DNA from: JBBQVZ01 sp963695975
GTDB taxonomy: Bacteria; Actinomycetota; UBA4738; HRBIN12
DNA length: 64,000 nucleotides
Assembly: GCA_963695975.1 (NCBI GenBank)
Contig: CAVOIB010000010.1
Span: 62,001-126,000, forward strand
Direction: 5' to 3'
Each line of letters begins with the position of its first letter. Positions within the stretch are counted from its first letter, which is position 1. This document shows, piece after piece, positions 7,444 to 15,908 of the stretch. The position numbers were made by a program, and so were the translations under genes. The notes beneath the pieces are model-generated. The model was given only the letters and a program-made list of their open reading frames with translations, did no database searches and had not been told where the DNA came from.

Positions 7444-9186
7444 TTACAGGTACTGACCCGCGTTCACCCGCTCTACCTGACGGCCGTCGCCGTCGTCGCC
7501 GAGCAGCGTGCGGACGTACACGATCCGTTCACCCTTCTTGCCCGAGATGCGGGCCCAGTCGTCGGGGTTCGTCGTGTTCGGCAGGTCCTCGTTCTCCTTG
7601 AACTCGTCGCGGATCGCGACCAGCAGGTCCTCGCTCTTGATGCCCTTCTCACCGGTCGACAGGAACCGCTTGATCGCTTCCTTCTTGGCCCGGCGCACGA
7701 TGTTCTCGACCATGGCACCCGAGTTGAAGTCCTTGAAGTACAGGACCTCCTTGTCGCCCGACGCATAGGTGACCTCGAGGAACCGGTTGCGCTCGGACGG
7801 CTCGTACATCTGCTCCACGGTGCGCTCGATCATGCGGGTGGTGGCCTGCAGGACGTCGCCACCGTACCGCGCGACCTCGTCAGGGTGGATCGGCACAACG
7901 GGGTGCAGGTACTTCGACATGATGCTCTTGGCCTGCTCCGCGTCGGGCCGTTCGATCTTGATCTTCACGTCCAGCCTGCCGGGACGCAGGATCGCCGGGT
8001 CGATCAGGTCCTCGCGGTTCGACGCGCCGATCACGATCACGTTCTTGAGCGTTTCGACGCCGTCCAGCTCGGAGAGCAGCTGCGGCACGATCGTCGATTC
8101 CACGTCGGAAGAGATGCCGGTACCGCGCGTCCGGAAGATGGAGTCCATCTCATCGAAGAAGACGATGACGGGCAGGCCCTCTTCGCTCCGTTCCTTCGCT
8201 CGCTGGAAGATCTCGCGGATCTGGCGCTCGGTCTCGCCCACATATTTGTTCAACAGCTCGGGGCCCTTGACGTTCAGGAAGTAGCTCCGCACATCGTCGC
8301 GCCCGGTCCGCTCCGCGACCTTCTCAGCGAGCGACTTCGCCACGGCCTTCGCGATCAGCGTCTTCCCGCAACCGGGTGGCCCGTAGAGCAGCACGCCCTT
8401 GGGCGCCTCGAGCTGGTGCTCCTGGAAGAGCTCCGCGTACAGGAACGGCAGCTCGACGGCGTCACGGATCGCCTCGATCTGGCCCTCGAGCCCACCGATG
8501 TCCTCGTAGCTGACGTCAGGTATCTCCTCCAGGACCAGCTGCTCGACCTCCTCCTTGGGAAGTAGCTCGAGCGCCACGCCGGAGCGGGGGTCGAACAGGA
8601 CGGGGTCGCCGGCCCGGACGTGCTCGCCGACGAGGGTTCCGGCCAGCGTGGCCACGTACTCTTCGTCGCCACGACCGACCACGACCACCCGATCGTCGCC
8701 GAGGCGATCCTTCACCTTCACGACCTCGCCCTGGCGATCGGGGTCCAAGATCTCGACAGCGTTCAGCGAGTCGTTCAGGATCACCTGCGCGCCCGGCACG
8801 ATCCGCGAGGCGTCCAAGTCGGGCGCGGGCGTCACGCGCATCTTGCGCCCGCCGGTGAACACATCGATCGACCCGTCTTCGTTCGTGCCCAGGTATACGC
8901 CGAACGACGCGGGAGGCTGGGAGAGCTTCTCGACCTCTTCGGCCAACGCCTCGATCTTCTGGCGCTCGTTCCGCAGCGCATCGGCGAGCTTCTCGTTCTG
9001 ACCTATCGCCCGCGTGAGCTGATCGCGGGTCTCGACGAGCTTCTCCTCCAGAAGGGTGACCTGCCGGGGCGCGTTCGTGAGGCGTCGACGCAGGAGGCCG
9101 ACCTCCTCCTCCAGGAACTTCACCTGGGTCTGGAGTTCGTGAACCTGCTTCTCGTACCGTTCCGCCTGTTCGTGATCTGCGGCCAT
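7444..9186 (-). CDS. arc: ARC/Mpa, AAA+ ATPase of the proteasome
   Basis: A 580-residue ring ATPase that recognises Pup by its coiled coil and threads substrates into the 20S core. Order of domains: coiled coil (about 1-90), OB domains (about 96-210), AAA+ module with Walker A GPPGCGKT (269-276) and Walker B IVFFDEMD (about 341-348). It ends in GQYL, the C-terminal tail used to dock into the alpha ring and open the gate. GGGGGAGGTGA precedes the ATG. A TATAGT box 35 bases upstream suggests this is the first gene of an arc-dop-pup-prcB-prcA operon. Confidence 0.97.
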   Translation of the reverse strand: MAADHEQAERYEKQVHELQTQVKFLEEEVGLLRRRLTNAPRQVTLLEEKLVETRDQLTRAIGQNEKLADALRNERQKIEALAEEVEKLSQPPASFGVYLGTNEDGSIDVFTGGRKMRVTPAPDLDASRIVPGAQVILNDSLNAVEILDPDRQGEVVKVKDRLGDDRVVVVGRGDEEYVATLAGTLVGEHVRAGDPVLFDPRSGVALELLPKEEVEQLVLEEIPDVSYEDIGGLEGQIEAIRDAVELPFLYAELFQEHQLEAPKGVLLYGPPGCGKTLIAKAVAKSLAEKVAERTGRDDVRSYFLNVKGPELLNKYVGETERQIREIFQRAKERSEEGLPVIVFFDEMDSIFRTRGTGISSDVESTIVPQLLSELDGVETLKNVIVIGASNREDLIDPAILRPGRLDVKIKIERPDAEQAKSIMSKYLHPVVPIHPDEVARYGGDVLQATTRMIERTVEQMYEPSERNRFLEVTYASGDKEVLYFKDFNSGAMVENIVRRAKKEAIKRFLSTGEKGIKSEDLLVAIRDEFKENEDLPNTTNPDDWARISGKKGERIVYVRTLLGDDGDGRQVERVNAGQYL

Positions 9187-9220
9187 CGTGCGTCACCTCC
9201 CCCGGTGCGCTGGACCCGTC

Positions 9221-9226
9221 ACTATA
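9221..9226 (-). promoter_or_regulatory. -10 box upstream of arc operon
   Basis: TATAGT on the minus strand, 34 bases before the arc ATG, in the gap after trmI. No -35 at standard spacing was clear to me. Confidence 0.5.
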
Positions 9227-9326
9227 TGACCGAGCGGTGACCCAACCTCGGAAGGTCGGGCAACCTCTCTACCCTGTCTTACGGCTCATCGGCACGGAAC
9301 GATGATGCCCTGAACCGGGTATTCCG

Positions 9327-10115
9327 CTACCAGGGCTCTCCGGCCCTGCGCGCCACCGTTAGGAACCCGGTGTGACCCACCATCCGGTGGTCGGGACGGA
9401 CGCTCCGTTCGGTCACGTGCCACGCTCGCCGGAGCGTCTCGAACGTCTCCACGTGGTGGAACCCGTTCGGCCGCAGCGCGAGCACCAACTCCTGGACCTG
9501 CGGAGTCGTGGGGAGGTAGGCGCACAGGATGCCTCCGGGCTCGAGCGCCGCATGTACGGCCGGCAACGGGGCCCACGGTTCGGGCAGGTCCAGGACGCAG
9601 CGATCGAAGCGATCGATCCCTGAGCCGACCTGCGACACGTCGCCGTTCCGGAGGTCGAGCCAGGCCGGGAGCTTGCCGAAGAACGCCTCGATGTTGTCGA
9701 CCGCTTGCGCCCGGTGCTCATCGCGGAGCTCGTAGGAGACCACACGGCCGTCCGGGCCAGTAGCGCGGCACAGCGCGATGGTGAGCGCCCCGGAGCCCGT
9801 GCCCGCCTCGAGCACTCGAGCGCCGGGATGGATGTCCGCGTACACCACGATGGGGCCCAGGTCCTTCGGATACACGACCTGCGCCCCGCGCGGCATCTTC
9901 AGCACGTAGTCCGCGAACCGCGGCCGGAACGCGGTGAGCACCATCCCCTTCGACGTCTCGACGCGCGCGCCCTCGAGCTCACCCAGGATCAGATCGTGCT
10001 CCAGCGTCCCGCTGTGCGTGTGATACGTGGCGCCGGGCTCGAGCCGTACCATGTACGTGCGGTCGCGCTGATCCACGAGGAGTGCACGCTCCCCCGCCTC
10101 GAAGGGCGCGCTCAT
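9327..10115 (-). CDS. trmI: TrmI, tRNA m1A58 methyltransferase
   Basis: A 262-residue SAM-dependent enzyme methylating N1 of A58 in the tRNA T-loop. The N-terminal beta domain (residues 1-80) is typical of TrmI; the SAM-binding motif is VLEAGTGSGALTIAL (about 101-115) and the active-site segment is CVLDLPEPWAPLP. The ATG overlaps the stop of ttuA by 4 bases. In Thermus, m1A58 and 2-thiolation at position 54 stabilise the same T-loop together, so linkage with ttuA and ttuB makes functional sense. In many actinobacteria trmI also neighbours arc, as here. Confidence 0.94.
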   Translation of the reverse strand: MSAPFEAGERALLVDQRDRTYMVRLEPGATYHTHSGTLEHDLILGELEGARVETSKGMVLTAFRPRFADYVLKMPRGAQVVYPKDLGPIVVYADIHPGARVLEAGTGSGALTIALCRATGPDGRVVSYELRDEHRAQAVDNIEAFFGKLPAWLDLRNGDVSQVGSGIDRFDRCVLDLPEPWAPLPAVHAALEPGGILCAYLPTTPQVQELVLALRPNGFHHVETFETLRRAWHVTERSVRPDHRMVGHTGFLTVARRAGEPW

Positions 10116-11104
10116 CTCACGTTCCCGTAGATCTCCACAGGCAATACCTCGTCAGAAAGCTCGGGCACGACGTCGGCCGTGTCCGTGTCGTCCGATCGCC
10201 CGCCGAGGCGCTCGCCCAGGATCTGGGCACGTGCGCGGCAGAACGCGCAGAACCTCCCCGTCGTGGGCTGGCCGCACTCCTCGCACGCGATGAGCTCGGC
10301 GGCGTCCTCCGTCTTGAAGAGCGGCGCCCCTCGGTCCAGGTAGCCCAGGAAGAACTGCGCCTTGGTGCCGGGCGAGTTGGCCTCGATCGCGTTCATCGCG
10401 TCCTTGTAGCGGAGCTGCGTATTCCCCGCCACGAGCGGACACTCCTCCACGACGTAGTCGATACCGCGCAGGAACGCGTACGCGGCGGTCTCCAGCTCCG
10501 AGAGCCGATGCAGCGGCTTCACCTTCTTCACCATGCCGTCCTTGGCCGGCAGGGCTGGCGACTGGCGCGCGATGTATTCGGTCTGCCACCGGAGCGTGTT
10601 CCCCAACAACGTCGCCGCCTCGTCGTCCAGGTTGTGTCCGGTCGCGATCACGTCGAATCCACCCTCCAGGGCGGCTCGGTTGAACACGTACCGCTTGGAG
10701 AGGCCGCAGACCGCGCACGTCGAACGCGAGCCCTTCCGCCCCGCCGTGGCGATGTCGTAGCCGTAATCGCGCTCGAGGTCGACGACGATGAGCTCCGCGC
10801 CTCGTTCGGCGGCGAAGGCCTTCGTCGCCTCCCCGGAGCGAGTCGAGTACTCGCCGATCCCGAGACCCAGGTACAGACCTGCCGCGTCGTACCCGAGCTC
10901 CAGCAACACGTCCCACAGGGCGAGCGAGTCCTTGCCGCCCGAGACAGCCACGAGGATGCGATCCGAGGTTCGCAGCATGTCGTACTGCTTGATCGCACGC
11001 TTCACCTGCTCGGGGAACAGGTGGAGGAAGCACGCCTTGCAGTAGGCCGCGTTGTGGCGGCGCACCTCGATCACGGCGGGGTCGCCGCACCTTCGGCACT
11101 TCAT
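10112..11104 (-). CDS. ttuA: TtuA-like tRNA-5-methyluridine54 2-sulfurtransferase
   Basis: A 330-residue PP-loop enzyme of the TtuA/Ncs6 group. It has an N-terminal zinc finger (Cys3, Cys6, Cys22, Cys25), the ATP-binding SGGKDS at 55-60, the central cysteines Cys130 and Cys133 plus Cys222, and a C-terminal zinc finger (Cys274, Cys277, Cys286, Cys289). The three central cysteines fall at the positions I recall as the [4Fe-4S] ligands of Thermus thermophilus TtuA. The enzyme adenylates the tRNA base and transfers sulfur from the thiocarboxylate of a ubiquitin-like carrier. The adjacent 66-residue ubiquitin-like gene overlaps its start by 4 bases. tRNA target position is inferred from the family. 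Confidence 0.88.
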   Translation of the reverse strand: MKCRRCGDPAVIEVRRHNAAYCKACFLHLFPEQVKRAIKQYDMLRTSDRILVAVSGGKDSLALWDVLLELGYDAAGLYLGLGIGEYSTRSGEATKAFAAERGAELIVVDLERDYGYDIATAGRKGSRSTCAVCGLSKRYVFNRAALEGGFDVIATGHNLDDEAATLLGNTLRWQTEYIARQSPALPAKDGMVKKVKPLHRLSELETAAYAFLRGIDYVVEECPLVAGNTQLRYKDAMNAIEANSPGTKAQFFLGYLDRGAPLFKTEDAAELIACEECGQPTTGRFCAFCRARAQILGERLGGRSDDTDTADVVPELSDEVLPVEIYGNVR

Positions 11105-11301
11105 GAAGACCCCCCCGAGATCACGGGCCGGATCTCTATCTCGTCCGCGTCATCAACGCGAGCCTCGCGCGTGATCAGCTCACCCGAGCGGATCACGAGC
11201 ACGGTGTCGGGGTTCACGCCGAGCTCGTCGAGGACCATGCGCACCGGCCGGTCCCCCGCGACCTCGATCTCCCGATCGGGGTTACGCAGCCTCACCTTCA
11301 C
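11101..11301 (-). CDS. ttuB: TtuB/ThiS-like ubiquitin-fold sulfur carrier
   Basis: A 66-residue beta-grasp protein (MKVRLRNPDREIEVAGDRPV...) ending in VISGGSS. Sulfur carriers of this family (ThiS, MoaD, TtuB) normally end in Gly-Gly, whose carboxylate is adenylated and thiolated; here two Ser follow the Gly-Gly. It starts with GTG inside the last codons of the site-2 protease gene and ends overlapping the ttuA ATG (ATGA), so production with TtuA is coupled. No E1-like activating enzyme is in the window. In Thermus, TtuB can also be joined to proteins. Confidence 0.82.
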   Translation of the reverse strand: MKVRLRNPDREIEVAGDRPVRMVLDELGVNPDTVLVIRSGELITREARVDDADEIEIRPVISGGSS

Positions 11302-12040
11302 CGGGCAAGGCTAACGCACGGCTCTCGTACGGCGCGTTCGTTCGCCGAGAGGCTCGAGCCAGGAACCAGATGAACACGCCCATCGGGACGTACCAGAGGG
11401 CGGCGGCCTGACCCACGACGGCGGCGACGAGGCCGACCGCGATGAGGAGCGCAGCGACGATCGATCCGCCCCGCGCCGCGATCGATGTCGCGCGCCCGAA
11501 GCTGCCCGTTCGGCGCCAGACGATGGCCCGCAGGATCCGGCCACCGTCCAACGGCAGTCCGGGGATCAGATTGAACAGGGCCACCCCCAGGTTGACGGCC
11601 GCGAGCGTGAGGGTCACGGCCTCGGCTGCGGTCCAGCCGATGGCGTTCATCCAGGACGACGAGAGCGCGAAGAGGCTCCCGATCGCAACGGAGGTGCCGG
11701 GCCCGGCGAGGGCGACCGCGAACTCCGAACCGGGCGACGGGAGCTCACCCTCGATCTCGGCGACACCGCCGAGCAGGAAGAGCGTGATCCCCCGCACGTG
11801 GACCCCGAAGCGCCGCGCGACCACGGCATGCGCGATCTCATGGGCGGCCAGGCAGCCGAAGAACACCAGCCCGGTCGCGGCCGCCATCGCGAGTCGTTCG
11901 CCGACGGACAGCTGGGGGAGCGCGTCACCGAACTCGCTCGTTACGGCCCAGACGGCGAGTCCGAAGACTAGGAACCACGACACGTGGATCGAGAGCGGGA
12001 TGCCGAGGAAACGACCGATGTGGATACGGAACCGGCGCAC
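11282..12040 (-). CDS. Site-2 protease family (M50) membrane metalloprotease
   Basis: A 252-residue intramembrane zinc protease. It shows the zinc motif HEIAH (His67, Glu68, His71) inside a membrane segment and the second motif NLIPGLPLDGG with Asp165 as third zinc ligand. About six hydrophobic segments are visible and there is no PDZ or CBS domain, so it is a compact S2P. Such proteases cut membrane-bound regulators such as anti-sigma factors; no substrate is evident here. In actinobacteria a similar gene often neighbours trmI and arc. It overlaps ttuB by 20 bases at its 3' end. Confidence 0.9.
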   Translation of the reverse strand: MRRFRIHIGRFLGIPLSIHVSWFLVFGLAVWAVTSEFGDALPQLSVGERLAMAAATGLVFFGCLAAHEIAHAVVARRFGVHVRGITLFLLGGVAEIEGELPSPGSEFAVALAGPGTSVAIGSLFALSSSWMNAIGWTAAEAVTLTLAAVNLGVALFNLIPGLPLDGGRILRAIVWRRTGSFGRATSIAARGGSIVAALLIAVGLVAAVVGQAAALWYVPMGVFIWFLARASRRTNAPYESRALALPGEGEAA

Positions 12041-12083
12041 GCGCCTAGCGTACGGCCCGGCACCGATCCCAGCTGAGAACGGG

Positions 12084-13190
12084 CTACGGGAACTGTGTGG
12101 GGAGGGGCCTCGTGCCGAGCGTGACCTCGATCGTTCGCTGGGTCCCGTCGATGCCGACCACTTGGACTGCCACGCGGTTCCCGGGCTTCAGCCCGTCGAG
12201 AACGGAGCCGAGCTGATCCGCGGAGTCGATCGCGTGACCGTCGACGTTCACGATCACATCTCCTTGCGTGATCCCCGCCGACTCGGCCGGCCCGTCGCCT
12301 GTGGTGCCCACGACGTAGGCGCCCTGGTTCACCGAGAGGCCGAACTGCAGCGCCAGGTCGGCTGTGACCGACTGTGTGGACACGCCGAGGTAGGCGGTTG
12401 GGGCGAGCGGGTCCGCCTCGGCGTCGGCGATCGTCTGCTTCACCGAATCGATCGCGATCGCGAACCCGATGTTCTGGGCGTTGTCGTCACCGGCCGTGTT
12501 GATGCCCACGACCTGGCCTTGCATGTTCACGAGCGGTCCGCCGGAGTTGCCGTGGTTGATGGCGGCGTCGGTCTGGATCGCACCGGTGTAGGTACGGGCG
12601 CCGTTCTTGCAGGTCTGGCAGTTGGGATCCGACGCCTGGATCGTGCGGTCGAGAGATGAAACGATGCCCGTGGTGACGGTCGGGCCGCCCTCGAGGGCCA
12701 AGGCGTACCCGAGGGCCACGACGCGCTGTCCGAGCTGGAGATCGCTCGAGTTGCCGAGGGCAACCGTCGGCAGGTGGGTCGCGTCGATCTTCAGCACGGC
12801 CAGATCGTGCAGGCAATCGCCGCCGATCACGTGGGCCTCGTACTGCTTGGGGTCCTTGTCGGAACTCGACACGGTGATCTTCGTGGCTCGCTCCACGACG
12901 TGGCAGTTCGTCACGACGATGCCGTCAGAACGGACGACGAACCCGGTTCCCACGCCTTGACCCGTCTGGGAGCCGCCGGCCGGATCCGCCTGGAAGATGT
13001 CGGTCGTCACGTTCACGACCGCGGGGAGCACCCGGCGCACGACTGCCTCCACAGGTTCGTTGGTCGGAGGGAGGGACGGCGCGGACAGCGTGTCGGCGAC
13101 GGGGCTCGACGACTCCTTGGTTCCAAGCGTCACTGAACAGGCTGTCGCCACTACGGCGAGCAGCGCGAGGGGAAGGAGCAGACGGCGCAT
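12084..13190 (-). CDS. HtrA/DegP-like trypsin-type protease with PDZ domain, lipoprotein
   Basis: A 368-residue extracytoplasmic protease. The N-terminus is a lipoprotein signal (MRRLLLPLALLAVVATAC, lipidated Cys18). The trypsin fold carries His97 (TNCHVVE), Asp129 (HDLAVL) and Ser216 (GNSGGP), followed by one PDZ domain (about 275-365, YLGVSTQSV...ITQGDVIVNVDG). I moved the start from an upstream in-frame ATG to the ATG at 13190 because GGAGG lies 7 bases before it and the signal peptide then starts properly. HtrA proteins degrade or refold damaged secreted proteins. A hairpin at 13238-13260 separates it from the genes upstream. Confidence 0.92.
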   Translation of the reverse strand: MRRLLLPLALLAVVATACSVTLGTKESSSPVADTLSAPSLPPTNEPVEAVVRRVLPAVVNVTTDIFQADPAGGSQTGQGVGTGFVVRSDGIVVTNCHVVERATKITVSSSDKDPKQYEAHVIGGDCLHDLAVLKIDATHLPTVALGNSSDLQLGQRVVALGYALALEGGPTVTTGIVSSLDRTIQASDPNCQTCKNGARTYTGAIQTDAAINHGNSGGPLVNMQGQVVGINTAGDDNAQNIGFAIAIDSVKQTIADAEADPLAPTAYLGVSTQSVTADLALQFGLSVNQGAYVVGTTGDGPAESAGITQGDVIVNVDGHAIDSADQLGSVLDGLKPGNRVAVQVVGIDGTQRTIEVTLGTRPLPTQFP

Positions 13191-13237
13191 GCGAGAGCCT
13201 CCGGAGGTCGTGGTCACGCTGAGCATTCGAGCCAGCT

Positions 13238-13260
13238 GAGCCGGGGGTTCGACCCGGCTC
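13238..13260 (-). terminator. Hairpin after the DmdA-like gene pair
   Basis: GAGCCGGG and CCCGGCTC form an 8-bp stem with a 7-base loop, between the end of the DmdA-like gene and the htrA start. There is no T-run, so it may be a weak terminator or only an RNA-stabilising hairpin. Confidence 0.4.
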
Positions 13261-13309
13261 CCCTCTTCACAGGATAGTCACAGTCGAGCCGCGCGCGGCG
13301 AACCGGCGC

Positions 13310-14485
13310 TCAGGATAGGCTGCCGGCCGGCACTTCCTTCTTCGGGTCGACGAACGGGATCGCCGCGGTGGTGCCGGTCAGAGGGCCGTTCTCCGACTCC
13401 ACGTCGAGGGTAGTGCCCGGTTCGGCGAGCTCGATCGGCACCCATACGTAGCCGATGTTCTGCTTCAGTCCGGGCGACCAGACAGCGTCCGTCATGCGCC
13501 CGACCTCCTTGCCGTCCTTGCGAACGGGCCAGGCCTCGGACATCTCCGCGCGGAGTTCCTCGCCGTCCAGCACGATGCCGACGAGCTTGCGGTCCACGCC
13601 ATCGGCGCGGATCCGTTCCAGGGCCGCTTTCCCGATGTAGTCCTGCGGCTGCTCCTCGACAAGGCGCTCGAGCCCCATCACATGGAACGGCGTGTCCCGC
13701 AGGGTGATGTCGGAACCGTAGTTGAAGATCCCGGCCTCGATCCGGCGAGCCTCGCACGGGGCGATCGGCCGGATGTCGAACTCTTCGCCGGCCGCGAGGA
13801 TCGCGTCCCACAGGTCGTCGCCGCGCGAGAAGTCCAGCAGGTTCACCTCGAAGCCCGGGATCGCGGTCCACCCCGTGCGGCTGATCACGACCGGGATCCC
13901 CTGGATCTCGTAAGAGTCGCACCAGTAGTACCTGAGGTCGAGGATCTGGTCCCCCACCAGCTTCTGAAGGGTCTTCACCGCCTTGGGACCCTGGACCTGC
14001 ACCGGGTGCACGTCGGGGAGCGTCACCTCCGCGTTCAGCCCCGAGTTCGCGAGCACGCCGAGGGCGTACAGACCCGCGTCTGAGTCTGCGAGCTGCAGCC
14101 ACCAGGTGTTCTCTTTCACGTGGAGCAGGACGGGGTCATTGACGATCCCGCCGTCCGGCGCCGTCACGAGCATGTACTTGCCCTGCCCCACCTGGCACTG
14201 CGTGAGGTCGCGGCAGGTGAGCATGTCGACCAGGCGGTCGGCGTCGGGGCCGCTCACCTCGACGGTCCGCTCGACGCCGACGTCCCAGAGCGTGACATCG
14301 TTGTTCAGCGCGAAGTACTCGACGTCGGGGTCGTCGTAGTACCCGGGCAGGTACATGTGGTTGTAGATGTCGTAGGCCGTGCACCCTGCACGGCGGGTCG
14401 CCTCGAACATCGGCGACTTCCGGTACCAGGGCCCGAAGTACAGGGTGGCGCTCTTCTCGAGCATCTCCTTACGCTCGTTCGTCAT
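13310..14485 (-). CDS. GcvT/DmdA-like folate-dependent methyltransferase, copy 1
   Basis: A 391-residue protein of the aminomethyltransferase superfamily. It resembles DMSP demethylase DmdA more than GcvT: YDIYNHMYLPGYY, VTLWDVGVERTVEVSGPDA, LTCRDLTQCQVGQGKY, and IVNDPVL where GcvT has an Asp-Asp pair. The C-terminal barrel is intact (MTDAVWSPGLKQNIGYVWV). Such enzymes move a methyl or methylene group from a small methylated substrate to tetrahydrofolate. The start at 14485 follows GAGGGAGAG; an upstream in-frame ATG would run through the palindrome at 14525-14556. Substrate is unknown: DMSP, betaine-type or methoxy compounds are possible. Confidence 0.8.
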   Translation of the reverse strand: MTNERKEMLEKSATLYFGPWYRKSPMFEATRRAGCTAYDIYNHMYLPGYYDDPDVEYFALNNDVTLWDVGVERTVEVSGPDADRLVDMLTCRDLTQCQVGQGKYMLVTAPDGGIVNDPVLLHVKENTWWLQLADSDAGLYALGVLANSGLNAEVTLPDVHPVQVQGPKAVKTLQKLVGDQILDLRYYWCDSYEIQGIPVVISRTGWTAIPGFEVNLLDFSRGDDLWDAILAAGEEFDIRPIAPCEARRIEAGIFNYGSDITLRDTPFHVMGLERLVEEQPQDYIGKAALERIRADGVDRKLVGIVLDGEELRAEMSEAWPVRKDGKEVGRMTDAVWSPGLKQNIGYVWVPIELAEPGTTLDVESENGPLTGTTAAIPFVDPKKEVPAGSLS

Positions 14486-14524
14486 CCAGGACTCTCCCTC
14501 ACTCGATCGGCCGGCACGGGCGCC

Positions 14525-14556
14525 GGTGTCGTTTGAATGATGATTCAAACGACACC
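14525..14556. repeat. Perfect 14-bp inverted repeat between the DmdA-like genes
   Basis: GGTGTCGTTTGAAT and its exact complement flank the 4-base centre GATG. The inner TGAAT-N4-ATTCA resembles TetR-type operators; read as RNA it would be a strong hairpin. It lies 40 bases before the ATG of copy 1 and 45 bases after the stop of copy 2, so it could control copy 1 alone. Confidence 0.8.
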
Positions 14557-14600
14557 CTGAAGGCAAGCCGCGACCCCCTGAAAGCGAGCCGTCGGAGCGC

Positions 14601-15758
14601 TCAGGAGATGGGGATCGTCTTCTCCGGGTCGACGAACGGCATCGAGACGACGGTGCCGGTCCGGGTTCCCCACTCGGTTTCGACGGTCACCGTCTGTCCC
14701 TCGATGCTCTTGTCCGTCGGCAGCCAGCAGTATCCGATGTTCTTCCCGAGGCGAGGCGAGTGGATCGCCGACGTGACCTTGCCGACGCGGACGCCGTCGA
14801 TCGCGGCCTCCCACTTCACGTTGTTGAGACCCGGGAACGGATCGCCATCGAGCTCGACCCCGTTGATGCGCCGACTCACCCCGGCCTCGCGGATGCCCTT
14901 CAGTGCGGCGATTGAAAGGCACGCCTCGTCGGCCAGGTCCCACGCGATGAGCCGGTCGAAGCCCATCTCGATCGGGTTGTTCTCGTACGTCATGTCGGCG
15001 CCCCAGTTGAAGATGGCGCCCTCGATCCGACGGATGTCCGACGGGCCGGTGGGCTTGATGCTGTACCGCTCGCCGGCCTTCATCAGCGCCTCGTAGACCT
15101 CGGTCCCGCGGGTCGTGTCCGTCAGGTAGACCTCGTAACCGACCTCCGATGTCCATCCCGTCCGAGTGACCACGACGGGGACGCCCGCGATCTCGGCGTT
15201 CCTCCACCAGTAGTACTTGAGCTCCAGGATGCTCTCGCCGAGCAGATCGACCATGAGGTCCTTCGACTTCGGGCCCTGGACCTGCAGCGGCGCGACGTCG
15301 GCCTCCCTGATCGTGACGTCGAGCTCGGGGTAGGCGTTCTTCAGACCGCGCGCCCACAGGAGCGTGTCCGATGAGGCCAGCGCGAACCAGAACGTGTTCT
15401 CGTCCATCCTAGTGAGGACCGGATCGTTGATGATCCCGCCGTCGCTATCGACGACGAGCACGTACTTCGCCTGACCGACCGCGCACTTCGACAGATCACG
15501 TGGCGTCATCAGCTGTGCGAACGTGAAGCCATCCGGGCCGCTGATCTCGAGACACCGCTCGACCGCAACATCCCAGAGCGTGACGTCGTTCAGGAGCGTC
15601 TCGAACTCGTTCTCGAACGTGTCGAAACGGATCGGGAAGTACATGTGGTTGTAGACGGTGAAACCCTTGGGGGCGTACTTCTGGGTGGCCTCGTAGTACG
15701 GAGTGCGGCGATTGCGCGCGCCGCGCTGGACCAGGCTCATGTCGAACGGTTCGGCCAT
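14601..15758 (-). CDS. GcvT/DmdA-like folate-dependent methyltransferase, copy 2
   Basis: A 385-residue paralogue of the downstream gene, with FTVYNHMYFPIRF, VTLWDVAVERCLEISGPDG, MTPRDLSKCAVGQAKYVLV, GGIINDPVL and PLQVQGPKSKDLM, all close to DmdA. It starts at an ATG with GAGGAGGA 8 bases upstream. The two copies differ through most of their length, so this is an old duplication rather than a recent repeat; they may form a heteromer or have different substrates. No folate genes (metF, folD) are next to them. The reaction is inferred from the family; DMSP itself is not established. Confidence 0.8.
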   Translation of the reverse strand: MAEPFDMSLVQRGARNRRTPYYEATQKYAPKGFTVYNHMYFPIRFDTFENEFETLLNDVTLWDVAVERCLEISGPDGFTFAQLMTPRDLSKCAVGQAKYVLVVDSDGGIINDPVLTRMDENTFWFALASSDTLLWARGLKNAYPELDVTIREADVAPLQVQGPKSKDLMVDLLGESILELKYYWWRNAEIAGVPVVVTRTGWTSEVGYEVYLTDTTRGTEVYEALMKAGERYSIKPTGPSDIRRIEGAIFNWGADMTYENNPIEMGFDRLIAWDLADEACLSIAALKGIREAGVSRRINGVELDGDPFPGLNNVKWEAAIDGVRVGKVTSAIHSPRLGKNIGYCWLPTDKSIEGQTVTVETEWGTRTGTVVSMPFVDPEKTIPIS

Positions 15759-15908
15759 CTTCGGCTCCTCCTCGGTACCACTGGGAGGCGCGACCCGCGG
15801 TCACTCCGACGGGTCGCCCTCAGGACGGCGTTGGAAATACCGGGCGTATCGTGCGTGTGCCGGGTCGGGGTGACAAGAACGCTGGTTGACCCGAGGTCAG
15901 GACCTCGG

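Noticed and set aside
13238..13260. Hairpin with GGTTCGA loop resembling a tRNA T-arm
   Set aside because: No acceptor, D or anticodon arms can be formed around it; kept only as a possible terminator.
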